DNA of 64,000 bases, taken from NCBI GenBank assembly GCA_030248295.1, contig JASANH010001389.1, forward strand, positions 62,001 to 126,000, written 5' to 3'. Each line of letters begins with the position of its first letter. The first letter of the stretch is position 1. Made by a program: the position numbers and the translations under genes. Below the pieces are notes generated by a model, which did not search any database, was not told the DNA's origin, and saw only the letters and a program-made list of their open reading frames with translations. This document shows positions 12,558 to 23,609 of the stretch, in pieces. The stretch is from Mesodorylaimus sp. YZB2_4 (taxonomy: Eukaryota; Nematoda; Enoplea; Dorylaimida; Dorylaimidae).

Positions 12558-13500
12558 ATTGTTTTACTGGTTAAAACTGGTTAAAACCAAAGTTTTCTTG
12601 GTTGAGTTTTTGAAACCTGCGGCTGTTTCGACTTGATTTTGTTGATGACATACAACTTCAGGGGTCCGACGTATTGCCTTTTAGAAATATCTCCCGTTCC
12701 CAGCCCTGGCCGAGCGATGTCTCCAGCAGGCGATGTCGATGTCTGAAGCAGGCATTGTCTTTGTGAATTCTGAAGTTTTGATTGATATACCTGCTTTCAG
12801 GAAGGGCGTATCCTGCATTTACAGTAGGGTCGAAAATAGGGTCACAAGGTTGCCTACTGCAGCCAAAGCGAGGCAGGGGAGCGCCCAAGCCACATATTTC
12901 GGTAATTCTCTTTTAGAAGAGCCGTCAATCAGCAGTACGCACTCTGTACATAGATTGCCGTAAAAGAATGCTGTCGCACTCTACTCATGTGTACTCTGTG
13001 AAGTAAATTGTGGCATCGTGGCGCATAAAAAATAAAAGCAGCAGTAACAGTTTAACGAGGTTACTAACTAAAGGGGACCATTTCCACTTGCGGATGACAC
13101 CCAGATCAGTTTTAGCAAACCCCACAGCGGTAGAACTTGCAGTCTCAGCGCGACATTCTACGGCTTTGGCAAAACCGCAAGGATCACATTTCTGGGATTA
13201 GTCAGTAGTTACCTACAGTATCTCTTGTTTTCCAGGTTATTAGAATGAGTTACATAAATCATGGACACCTTGCAGATCAAGTATAAGCGGACCGGAACGG
13301 CAAGAGCTTGCGTACTTCGTGTGAAGTATATTGTGCGAAAAAGTCGTGCAACTGATAAAATTATCAGCGACCTACTGAAGGTGCGGGATACGGAAAGTCG
13401 TCCCCTCACATTTCGTCCCCAGACCATTCGTCCCCACATCAAATATTGAGAGCTCAATAAAGAGTTTAGAGGTCAGGAATGACGACATGCTGGGCAAGTG
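12558..13500. other. Intergenic, no gene recognised
   Basis: No exon or RNA gene can be supported. At 13395-13445 the motif CGTCCCC occurs repeatedly with ATT spacers, possibly part of an unclassified repeat. Confidence 0.35.
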
Positions 13501-13504
13501 CGAT

Positions 13505-13716
13505 GGTGCCTTTTGCACCCGAGTGTCACTGACTGGCCATGGTATAAGATATGGCGTCTCCCCGCAGAACTTGCAGTGCCAAATCAGTTGCGGGGCTCCA
13601 AGTTCAAGTTACTGCGTCGTTCATTACTGCATCGCGCAAGTACCGTGGTAGCAAAGCCAAACTCTCAGTATGGCATTGTTGTGTCGGGAAGGCATGAGGT
13701 ACAGTTTGTCGATTAA
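13505..13716 (+). mobile_element. Possible LINE ORF2 fragment
   Basis: The open frame contains LAVPNQLRGSKFKLLRRSLL, which resembles the LGLPNRLRLFIFKVLRHTLA segment of the LINE fragment at 7.5-8.3 kb, then GRHEVQFVD where that fragment has GNHDTIEHM. The cysteines of the knuckle are lost. A decayed copy is the best reading. Confidence 0.3.
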
Positions 13717-13762
13717 AGAGCGTGATCGCTGGGGTTGTCGACCTGTGTCCATTGGTGGCAAG

Positions 13763-14219
13763 ATGAGCAAGGAGTTGAACCAAGTCAAAATCACACCAGC
13801 CGACGCGGTGTCGTTGGAGCCGAACGCAGCAGTCGAAGTTTGCATCGAGAATACGAGCAAGAAGACGGTGGCGTATAAGCTGAAAACGACGCGCCCATCA
13901 AGCGTGAAACCAGCCGGGCGACAAAAAAGAAAGTCAAGTTTCACCTCAAACCGGCGAACAACGGAAACCATTCCTCAGCGGAGACCGAATAACGATCATC
14001 ATTAACGTCCTGCCCGAAAAGTTCACAACGGCGCAGAAATTTTGGAAGTCGGCCAATGCCATGAAGGATTCGAAGGGAATCATGCTTAAGCTGCAGAAAG
14101 CTAGGGAAAAGCCATCACCAAAGAAGAAGAAGGCGAAGGAGGAGGAAGAGGAAGAAGTGGCCAGTGAAGAGAGCGAAGCGGGCGAGGAAGAGGAACAGGA
14201 GACGGCCAGCGAAACTTGA
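13763..14219 (+). pseudogene. MSP-like domain gene, broken by frameshifts
   Basis: The start at 13763 opens a frame whose first 42 residues (MSKELNQVKITPADAVSLEP; later VEVCIENTSKKTVAYKLKTT) match the N-terminal half of a major sperm protein/VAP-type Ig-fold. After VKPAG the frame moves at a run of six A near 13922-13927 (KKKVKFHLKPANNGN in the next frame). It moves again before TIIINVLPEKF, which runs to the stop at 14217-14219 through a Lys/Glu-rich tail. MSP-domain proteins in nematodes act in sperm motility and signalling. No introns are visible. Two indels mean either a pseudogene or sequence errors at homopolymers. Confidence 0.55.
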
Positions 14220-15882
14220 ATGCGTCGGCTAGCTTGGTAATCTCTGATAAGAGTTGCTCGTGATTGTTGCCTGTGACCTGTCTTGTGTCGCTTCCTTCTG
14301 CATGCCTGGTGATTTGTGCGCACTTGCGAGGACAACACACTGTATAACAGAGTGCATAGTGCAGGCGACTAAAATGCAGTTTCTGCAAAAAAACGGTCAT
14401 AATGCCAAAACACTGATCGTCGTTCTTCGCCGATTCAGCACGGCGTCAGCCGAACAAGTCGAACAAGTCGATTATACTCTACGAAGCAGTCTGATCCTAG
14501 TGCTAGGGCAGTGAACCAATAGACTGGACCAAGCAAGGTCATTTAGATTTTCTAAGCTGGTTTTTTGCCTCGAGGGAAGCTAGGGAGGTCGGTGCAGCGT
14601 TTCTTTAAATCACAAAAACCGAAGTAGCCCTTTATTTGTTGACCTTGTTTTTATTGAAGCATACTTCGCGAACTCTGCTTGGATATCTCTAAAAACATGT
14701 ACGCATGTGAAACATTTTTAGACAAAAAAGTTTTCTCCACATTGTGTGTACAGTAGTGCAATAGGCGTGTTTGGCCGGTGGGGAAGGTTGTGTATTTGGT
14801 TGCCTTTACTGGCTGCCTTATACTGTACACGGAGCAGTGTATTGGCTTGCCTTCGTTGGCCAGTCGATACGCTCCTCCAGGCGAGGCTGAAACCCGTTGG
14901 GTAGATGTCTCAGCCACCTACGACTAGGTGGCCTGCCTGCACGTACGTTTGTGTCCACCCGCTCCCCGCGGTGCCTTCTCCAATGTACGCGCGTTCAGCC
15001 TGTTGCAGTAGCGATAAACATAATCAGGCCTCCTTCATGGTCCGTATTGATCACACCCTGTGAGAGGTGAGGAGCAAATAAAAATCATCACAAATACGTA
15101 CGTTTTTACCATCCCTTATTTACAGTATCAGCTTCTATGCACACAACCTATGATTGTACCAAGATTCAGTCAGTGGGTGAGCGCAATTTCCGTATGTGAC
15201 TTTTTGGGGACGAAATCTGAGGGGACAACCTGCGCGAGGACCAAAGGTGGCGGACGAAATGTGGGCGACTAACTTTTCGCAAACCGAGCGTACAGAGTGG
15301 CGATGATTGCGTTTGGAGTTAAGAGGCTAGCGGTACAGGCGAGGAACATTGATCATCAAACACTGGAGTGGAAATGACGCACCCCCGGTTCATAGGGTCG
15401 ATTGTCGATAAGTTGATGCGCGGATGGTATCGTCATGGGACCACCTTCCATTTTGCAATTTATAAATGCTTCCATTTCAGTTACTCTAAAACCGCGCTTT
15501 TGATCAGCGCAGGAATTAGCTTGTCATATTTTTCAAAGCGCTGTGAGTTAGAAATGCCTCAGATCACACATCTCCAAAGTGAGACAAGTTCAAGATCGAA
15601 AGACAAGGTCAAAGAATACAATAAGGGATAATAAATTTGTGAAATTTTACATTAATATATTCTAGGCGGGGAAACACAGCACTTTGGACAAATAGCATGC
15701 CCCTACCATACAGTAAGTATGTATTTATATAGAACAAAAAACACACAGTGTAAGGAGCATTTCCGAGGTATTACGCCGCAAACGGCGCGATGCGCGCGTT
15801 TTGATCCATGCGAATGACAACAGCATAACAAGACCAAGCATATTCAAAATCATAGGAAGTACAAAAAGCATACAATAGTGCA
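14220..15882. other. Intergenic, no gene recognised
   Basis: Short open frames only. The phrase GGGGACGAAAT and related motifs near 15200-15260 resemble, on the opposite strand, the CGTCCCC motifs at 13.4 kb, hinting at an unclassified repeat. Confidence 0.35.
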
Positions 15883-17410
15883 CTAACATGCAGCTTGACC
15901 GCCTTGATCATCAGGCACTAATAATTGTATGTTATCCAGTCCAACAGCTCCCTGGTTTTTTCCGCTGTTTTCAGCTTTGAAGAGCACCTTAAAAATTTTT
16001 TGCAGGGTCTAAGTGGCACATGCTGTAAATTGAAATCAAGTCATACCTTATCTGTACCCGCCGGACACGTCAGAGTAGAAGGTTTCCAATTTTTATAGTC
16101 AGAAACTTGGACTTGATTTGTGGTAGAGAATGGGCAGTTGCTAAGTGAGCCACAACAACCCAGTAAGTCCACTCCCTCAGTAGCTCGGTAGCTGAAAAAC
16201 CGGACGACGTATCTTTCTGGATAGCTGACATCGGTTGACATCACGGCCGTGTCCTGGGGCGACAAATAAGAGCCAGCAAAATAGCTTCCGTCACCTGCCT
16301 TCGGTACTCCGGTCAATGGGTTCATATATGGCGCTCGCACAGTATCCCACGCTCTGGTTCCACCCGCTCCTTGCGCGGTGTTGTAAGAACATGGATTTCC
16401 TAGGATACTAGGCTATAAACAAAAGTATATGGTCGAGACCCAGAAATTTCGTACCCGCTTCGAAATCGCAGGTGATTTTCTTGCACGGATTACCTCCAGT
16501 TTTTTTAGCTTCTGCTCGACCTACATAGGAGATAAACATCAAACTGTGCTGGTGCTCTACCAGTCATTCAAATGTGGGCTCACCACAGGGTTTGAAGTCC
16601 ACGTTTAAATCATCTATCATTGCCACAGAGCCGCGACTGGCAGTGAAACCCTTCGCGGCGATGACGATCTAAATGAGTCAAGTTTGTTGTACACAGTGCA
16701 GCGCGTCCTGTTTACATCGTCAACGTACTCGTTTATTCTGGCCTCCTGGAAGAGTAGCTTGGTCAAATTCACCACTGTTCTTGGACAAGGGTTGACAGTT
16801 GGTGAGCGGACCATCCGGAGACTCTTCCTCACATACCCCCAGCTCGACGTCATTGGTTTGCCAGTGCCTGCCAAAATATCTCTGATCAGTTCTAACAGTG
16901 ACAGAGCAGATGGATTTAAGGGACTTACTTTAAAATAACTGTGATCGGACCTTCTGCGCATACAATAGGGCACGAGTAGAACTGTGCAGTCTGAGGAGAG
17001 CCAACATTTCCTGTCTCCGTGCCTACTCCCAAGGCAGTTCCTTCCGGATAATTTTTCGTGCCAAACGAGCTTTGCATCTTATTCTTTTCGGGCGTACCAT
17101 TGATTAATACCCATTCCAACTCATCGGTTGGAGGGTTAGCATTTGACCAACAACAACCATTGTCGAAGTTACACACCAATTCATCTCCAGTATTTACTGG
17201 ATGATCGCCAGATCCAGTGTAGGGGCTTGTGTTTACGTCCTTCCCAACTAAGCGTTGAAACACGTTTCCCTTGTTGGGCGGATTTTTATGATGCCCAAGG
17301 CACGCAAATGCTGAAAAAAATCGTCCAGCAGGAGCTGACTAGCAGACCACACTTACTGACTAACCATGGTAGGCCAAGGCAGCCAAGAAAAGAACTCGAA
17401 AGGTAATCAT
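15883..17410 (-). CDS. Secreted protein with two MAM-like domains (paralogue B)
   Basis: Seven exons on the minus strand: 17365-17410, 16929-17310, 16729-16867, 16584-16668, 16455-16520, 16047-16399 and 15883-15987, sum 1176 nt (391 aa). The signal peptide is MITFRVLFLAALAYHAFA. The first domain has CNFDNGCCWSN and ends SVAMIDDLNV. A short linker replaces the Thr/Pro linker of A and C. The second domain runs from CDFEAGNPC to GLDNIQLL with conserved CCG, CPFS and TCPAGT. Intron positions and phases are the same as in paralogue C on the other strand 5 kb away. A secreted extracellular matrix or surface role is inferred from the fold only. Confidence 0.82.
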
Positions 17411-17551
17411 CGTCGGACTTGGTACAAGCGTCCTAAAAGCATAGGCGACAGATTGTGACAGAGCTTTTTGGGCCAATGATAGGTTTTGGTTAGTGTATAA
17501 CGTCGCGACCAAGAATACCAAGAATGGAATATTTGAGGCACCTCCCAACAA

Positions 17552-17573
17552 GACGATCAGTCAAACTTATAAA
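17552..17573 (-). promoter_or_regulatory. TATA-like site and shared 11-mer before MAM-like paralogue B
   Basis: TTTATAA (17567-17573, minus) is followed by GACTGATCGTC (17552-17562), the reverse complement of the 11-mer found after the TATA-like site of paralogue A. It lies about 150 nt before the start codon. Confidence 0.3.
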
Positions 17574-18306
17574 TTAAACATTCCACATAGAACTTCAAGC
17601 AAAACTGTGAAATTCTAAAGACAGACTGGACTGGTACGTTCACTCTCACGCCCGATGCAGTCGTTAGATCCGGATTTGAGTCAGGTTTTGAAAACGACGA
17701 TGAAAACATCACACTTGCAAGTTTATACATCAAAGACTGACCGCGAACGGAATAACAGAAACCCACTGCGCCAAACGAGCTTCGATCATTAGTGACAAAG
17801 ATTTAGACTGGGATGCCAGTGTTGCGATTCTGCCTCTATTGACCTTCGTTGGATGGAGCGGAGGTCTGGTAGTCCGCCCACTCCCAAAGACCCGACTAAA
17901 ATAAGTTAGAAAGTTCTGAAGGAAAGGAAGCGGATGTTTAATATGCCCTAAGCGCGTCTTGTTTTCTCGAATAGGCCTTGTGTAGGTGCGCATGTGGAAA
18001 ACGGAGCGAAAAAGACAGAACCGTATTTTCGGCAAGGTTAGTTTGCCTTCAAAACTCTCCACATGACTCCTACTCGTGGAGCGGAGCGCACCAGGTACAT
18101 AACTAAATCGCACCATAACCGCATAGACTGTCTGCCCCAAAATATTTCAAAGAATTCATTGTGACCAGTGGACGAATGGGTGTTTTAGTGGCCTAAATGC
18201 ATGAAGTCCTGCATTCAACAGGTCCCTAATTTAAAGTCTCAAATGAGGAACTCTTTGTCGGGCTAACATTCGCCTCGCTTCTAACCTCACATCACTCTCT
18301 GCCAGC
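17574..18306. other. Intergenic, no gene recognised
   Basis: No gene seen. Several short minus-strand frames lack domains or splice logic. Confidence 0.35.
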
Positions 18307-18690
18307 TCAGCGGCCGCGGTGGTGCAGCGGTTCGGCATTCGTCTCTCCGTATTGCTTGGGAGCGAGTGGCTGGACTCGTCCCGACTTCAATCCCCGATGA
18401 TGGAAGTCGGTTTGCGAACCATAAACCCACGCTGACCTCGACGGTATCACTCTCCACTCGGTGCTCCGAGGGGAGAGACGGATGCCAAACGGGGAGACAG
18501 TCTCGGCTGAACATCAACATCCCGCAGCCATAATCCGAGGAGGTGGGGGTGTCCAGCCCAGGACCCTCGCGTGGAGGCGCTCCTAGTTGAGACACGCAGA
18601 GGGACACTGCTTTGTGTGCTGGTCCCCGCAAGTCTTGCTTATAAGGTTTGACTGCTGGCTGGCTAGAGGTAAAACGGGCTATTCCCATCA
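18307..18690 (+). mobile_element. tRNA-derived SINE copy
   Basis: The head starts GCGGCCGCGGTGGTGCAGCG (A box inside). A degraded B box (ACTTCAATCCC) follows, then the body shared with the 1.15 kb and 61.1 kb copies, ending near AAAACGGGC. Divergence in the B box suggests it is no longer transcribed. Confidence 0.8.
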
Positions 18691-18703
18691 GGTAGGTACT
18701 CAA

Positions 18704-19392
18704 GCGGTCGCGGTGGTGCAGTGCAGGGGCGTACGCAGGATTTGAGATAGGGGGTGCCCCGGGAAAAATTTGGGTCCCTCCGGGAAAAATTTGGGTTTTC
18801 AGGCTCCCAGATATTGATTTTTTTCTCTAATAACCACCGGTAAAGCATAAATGATTCCCGCCACTTCAACTTTTGTACGGAGTGCCGGGTATGGGGAAAA
18901 TGTGTACAGGTTCCTGACCTTGACATTTTTCTGGGGAGGGGGGTTCATTCGAACCCTTGCACCCCCCCCTCCCCCGCGTACGCGCCTGCAGTGTTTTGGC
19001 ATTCGTCTCTCCGTATTGTTTGGGAGCGAGTGGCTGACTCGTCCCGGGTTCAATTCCCAATGATGGAGGTCGGTTTGCGAACTATTAACCCTCGCTGATC
19101 TTGCACGCCAGGCCGTGGGTGACTCACCAGTTACCGTCGAGGTGCTTGGAGTGGAGAGACGGAAGCCAAACGAATAGACTGTCTCGGCTGTCGAACACCG
19201 ACAGGATTAAAAGCCCGCACGCCATTATCCGAGCAAGTCGGTGTGCAGGATGCCCTCTCATGAAGGTGCTCTTAGTGGAGACAAGCATTGGGACGCTGCT
19301 GCGTGTGGTTCCCCTCACAGCCTTGCTTAGTAGGTTTGAGTGCAGGCCGGCCGGCAAAACGGGCTTCAGCCCTTAAAAATTTTTAAAAAAGG
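18704..19392 (+). mobile_element. tRNA-derived SINE copy, split by a MITE
   Basis: The head (GGTGGTGCAG) is at 18711-18721 and the rest resumes at 18989 with TTTTGGCATTCGTCTCTCCG. The B box is GGGTTCAATTCCC, and the element ends at the A/T-rich tail near 19380-19392. The interruption is the 265-bp element at 18724-18988. Removing that element and one CAGTG restores a continuous SINE. Confidence 0.8.
18724..18988 (+). mobile_element. 265-bp MITE nested in a SINE
   Basis: The ends are near-perfect terminal inverted repeats: CAGGGGCGTACGCAGG at the left, and CAGGCGCGTACGCGGG as the reverse complement of the right end. The direct repeat CAGTG flanks the element (18719-18723 and 18989-18993). The interior has a repeated GGGAAAAATTTGGGT and long C/G runs and no open frame. 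The superfamily is not certain; the target-site length of 5 is unusual for hAT and may hide longer, decayed repeats. Confidence 0.75.
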
Positions 19393-20322
19393 GTACGTAC
19401 TTAAAAACTTCTGAGAGTGCCAAAATCCATATAAAGTCATGGAGGAAAAGAGCACATGTCATTCCTTGGCTTTGGTATAGACATTACATGAATCAGCGAG
19501 TGGAAAACTTTATCTGGATGATCAGATAAGTCATATGAAAGCGCAAAAAAAATTTGGTACCCACCTCGACACGACTAAGGGTAACTTGGGCTGGGCTTGG
19601 ATTAAGAGTGACAGGATATTGAGGACCAACGGGATCCTGGGTCATATGCTGGTGAAACCCCCAAAGATGAGTGCTTCAAAAGTAGACTGTAACTGCAAAA
19701 CCTCTTCTCTTTGCTGCACGAAAACCTCTTTGCCTGGGAATCCACGAAACTAATAACTCGAACGGTCCCCAAGAACCATAAATTCACGAAAATGAGTTGC
19801 AAAATCGTACACTTTTTACAAATTTAACCGTTTATTGACAGAATTTTTTTTACTGTAGGACAGCGCTCTCAAGAGAGCCAAAGCGACTGCATATGTTGCC
19901 GGTCGGCTGGTAAGTGAACGTGAGAAAGTTGTTTTAAGGTTGGGATCGCAATGGCCTCATGATCCCGTTGCGGGGGGTTAGGCAGGCGAGATCTCCCCAT
20001 CAAATCGTTCTATGTACTGCAGAGATATTGGCAAATTATTTGATAGAAGAAATGGCTTGCTTGGAACCAAGAAATAGAAACACAATAAAAATGTGCCCTG
20101 AGCGGACATCAAATCCCCCCCCCCCCCCCCGGCTCATGTTTTTCATTCTGTTCTACTGTATACTTGCAGTACTAGACTAGGGACAAAGTTGCAGGCAGGG
20201 CGCAGGGCGTGAGAATGTCAAGTGGTGGTTTATGTAGGCTGGAAGCAGGGGTATTTCGAATTCTCGGTGACCTCATTCCCCAAGGATTATCATTTATAGA
20301 GCTTTGTTCAGTGTTACGAAGG
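19393..20322. other. Intergenic, no gene recognised
   Basis: Nothing supported. A run of about 14 C lies near 20117-20131. Confidence 0.35.
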
Positions 20323-20739
20323 GTCCATCGTTGCGAAACAGGTGTGATACTCTACTACTGTACTGTTAAGGGCGGCAGGATGATTAAGCTTGCGCACCAA
20401 CAGGAAAACGATAGTCCTAGCCGTCGAATTCTACGCAGACCAGCCGGCATTTTCTAAAAATGCCTTTAATTTTGGCGCCGAAAGGAATCAATGGTGGGAA
20501 TTCTTGTATTAAGTATCAGGTTTTTTCTCAGGCTTTTCACGGGGTGCATATGGCCCTAGACAACGTAGAATAGACTCAACTTGCTCAGCTGGTCTTCGCA
20601 GAATTCGATGGGCAGGACTATGGTTTTCCTGTTCAATGGGCAGGACTATGGTTTTCCTATGGTTTCCTGCGCAAGCTCAATCATCCTGCCGCCCTTAACA
20701 GTGCAGTAGTAGAGTATCACACCTGTTTCGCATCGATGG
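20323..20739. repeat. Foldback inverted repeat
   Basis: The arm 20323-20448 reads, for example, GATACTCTACTACTGTACTG and GGGCGGCAGGATGATT. It returns as its reverse complement at 20583-20739 with few mismatches. The right arm carries an extra internal duplication of about 28 bp (GGGCAGGACTATGGTTTTCC, twice, near 20610-20660). The spacer is about 134 bp without coding capacity. It may be a foldback transposon or MITE. Confidence 0.75.
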
Positions 20740-21900
20740 AGTCTATTCTGTGGTTGTGGCTAGATATGCATGAAAAATGTCTTTAAAGACAAAGTGCGCG
20801 TTAGAATCGATGCCGAAATATTGAAAAAAGAATATGATTTTTAAGATCAGATTCAGCACCCACATTTTAGTAGCCAAAGTTCTGGACCTCCAGCATCTAC
20901 TTAAAAAAAAAGAAATTTTTGATTGCAAAGGGGGACAGCTGGGAAATAAAAATTTCGACTTCTATTAACTACGATAGCGCTCAAAGTTTTGGCCACCCGT
21001 ATAAAACGCGGATGCTGAATTCGAATATCAGGTCCTAAAGTATGAGTCAGCCTATGCCTATGCCTATGAAACAAAAACGTAGCCAAGCTTTCTGTTTTGG
21101 TGGATTTGGATGTCAGTGCTGCTGATAAGACAACTAGGAGAATAGACGAAAGACAAATAAAGACCAGCCTCCAAAACTTTTTGAAGCTCTCCGTCGAACT
21201 GTTCTTGTCCTCTGTCCACCATGGAAAAAATGAAATAAGCGGTCATAATCGACGGGCGTACCGTACTGTAGCTTGCTTTACAGAGCCACGTGTTGTCATG
21301 TGTGGTGTAGATGTGTCATATGTCATGTGTAGAATAAGGAAATATTCATCGCGAAGATTGGTCTCCGATTGTACGATCCAGTAAAACGGGATTGGTTTTC
21401 CAGCTAGTTCCGCTTTCCAGCATTTCACCACGGAGTCAATTCACAGTACGAAATCCCACGCCTCGTGAGAGGGCAAGAATCACAAGGCCGTACCTCAAAG
21501 TGGCAGTCAGACCTATCCGAAGAAAGTCTAATAGGACTCGCGGTATTGTTTGGGCGATATTTGGGGATGACGTCGTTTGCGTTACCAACTGGTATAGTTT
21601 CTGTACGTCTGGTTTTTGTATCGAAGGCGTTGAGTATTATGCTACCCACGTAGAGCATTCATAGAAGGCATTTGTTTTCACGAGCATAGTTCACGTGATG
21701 ATGTCCGGGGGCGCGCCAACAAGTTTCCGTCTTAACTCGAGTTATAACTTACGAACCTGGCTTTCCGAAGTGTCTGTTATAGCTCTGCTCTCGTACTCAC
21801 TCCTCGTCTTGGTCGTGTGTACTTGACAATTTCACGGGTACGTATGAGATGTTTTCGTCTATGACAAGGAGTTTGGCTAAAGTGCTCGCCTAGACTATCC
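20740..21900. other. Intergenic, no gene recognised
   Basis: No gene recognised between the foldback repeat and the MAM-like paralogue C. Confidence 0.35.
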
Positions 21901-21907
21901 TTATAAA
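21901..21907 (+). promoter_or_regulatory. TATA-like box before MAM-like paralogue C
   Basis: TTATAAA lies about 82 nt before the start codon at 21989, like those of genes E and F. Positional evidence only. Confidence 0.35.
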
Positions 21908-21988
21908 CGTGATTCTCGTCTTTTAGGGGATACTATACTGTATTGTATCGGAATATTTTCGGACCAAGGTTTATCAAAATTTTTTAAA

Positions 21989-23609
21989 ATGAATACTCTG
22001 CGCTTTGTTTGCTTGGCTATTATGCTTTATCAAGGTATGCATTCCCTATCCCTCTGCCCATATTTGGATTGAGTTTGCATTTGCTTCTGTTGCAGGTCTC
22101 GGCTGCACGAACAAAAAGAACCCACCCAACAAGGGGACCGTTTGGCAACGTTTGATTGGAAAGGATGTGACCACGAGCCCATACAACAGTGGTGGTGATC
22201 ATCCAGTGCAGACTGGTGACGAACTGGCCTGCAATTTCGAGAGTGGTGGCTGCTGCTGGTCAAATGCCGACCCTCCGACTGATCAGCTGGATTGGGTGCT
22301 CGTCAGCGGGCAAGCAGAACCAAACAAACTGAAAAACTCGTTCGGTACGGCTGATGCACCGTCGGGTACCTCGTTGGGTGCAGGATCCGAGGGACCTGCA
22401 TCGGATGGGTCCTCTCAGCAAGCTCAGTTGTATTCGTGTCCTATCGAGTGCTCTGAGTCGCCAATCACTGTCAGCCTCAAGTATGTCCGCTACAATCTCA
22501 ACTCGCGCAGAAAAGTGTCGACACTTGCATTTTATAGGCACTGGAAGACGAAGGACGTTACTATTCAAGTCTGCGAAGAAACTGATCCATCTGGTCCACC
22601 TAGCAATTGTCAAACGCTTCCTGCAAGCAATGGCAGAGATAGCAGTGTGAGGCTGCCCGCGGGAGAGTTTATTCGAGTAAGTGATCTTCAGATTCCGTGA
22701 TCATCCAGGATCAAAGGGCCATTTGGTGACTGCCTTCTGCCAACTGCTCTCCATTCTCTTAAAATCACTGCGTTTCAGCTTGTCATCATCGCTAGCGGAT
22801 TTACTGCCAAGACTGGTTCGGTGGCTTTGATCGATGACATCAACGTTCAGTTCACAAAATGCGGTAAGTAGCCTCGAGGAGAGGTACGAATGATTTTGTT
22901 TCACACGGGTGATCTTTGCTTTCAGTCACCACCACGACCACCACCACTACGACTACGACAACAACGACAACTGAGACGCCAACTACCACCATTGCTCCTG
23001 CCGTGTGCAAAGCTTTGAGTTGCAACTTCGAACAAGGTATGCGAACTTAGAAGGCTTTCAGAAGTGAGTGAGTCTTATTAAATAGTGAGTCTTATTTAGG
23101 AAACACTTGCTCTTATCAAAACGCTGCAAATGCTGGTGGCACTAAGAAATGGGCCGCTACCACGACCCCTTACCAGAATCTTCTGACTGGTATCAAATAT
23201 CCGGCCGAGGGCAAGTACATCAATGCTGTCTACTTGAATCCTGGAGACACCGCTACGATGGCCACCAATGTAAACTTCCCAGAAGGCTACATTGTTCAGT
23301 TCCAAGGATATCGAGCCACTGAAGGCATCGACTTAATGGCTTGCTGCGATTCGATCAGCAACTGTCCATACAGTACCACCAGGAGCGTGCAAGTGTCCGA
23401 TTATCGAAGCTGGAAGGCGGCTACCGTCACGTGCCCCGCTGGCACGCAGCAGGTATGCTCGATGAGATTCTGAGATGTTGAACTCCTCTCCTTATGATGC
23501 TTTCTTCCAGGTCTTGTTCGAAGCCAAAAACAGCGGATCGAATTTCGGTGCAGCTGGTCTCGATAATATTCAAGTCATCTCACAAGTTGGTTCTTCGCCG
23601 CTTTGTTAG
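21989..23609 (+). CDS. Secreted protein with two MAM-like domains (paralogue C)
   Basis: Seven exons: 21989-22034, 22096-22480, 22538-22676, 22779-22863, 22926-23036, 23100-23452 and 23511-23609, sum 1218 nt (405 aa). The signal peptide is MNTLRFVCLAIMLYQGLG. The first domain holds CNFESGGCCWSN, a long KNSFGT loop, SCPIEC, and SVALIDDINV at its end. A Thr-rich linker (TTTTTTTTTTTTETPTTT) may be O-glycosylated. The second domain runs from CNFEQGNTCSY through DLMACCDSISNCPYS and TCPAGT to GLDNIQVI. All intron phases equal those of paralogue B. Two AG acceptors occur close together before exon 6; the second keeps the frame. Confidence 0.85.
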
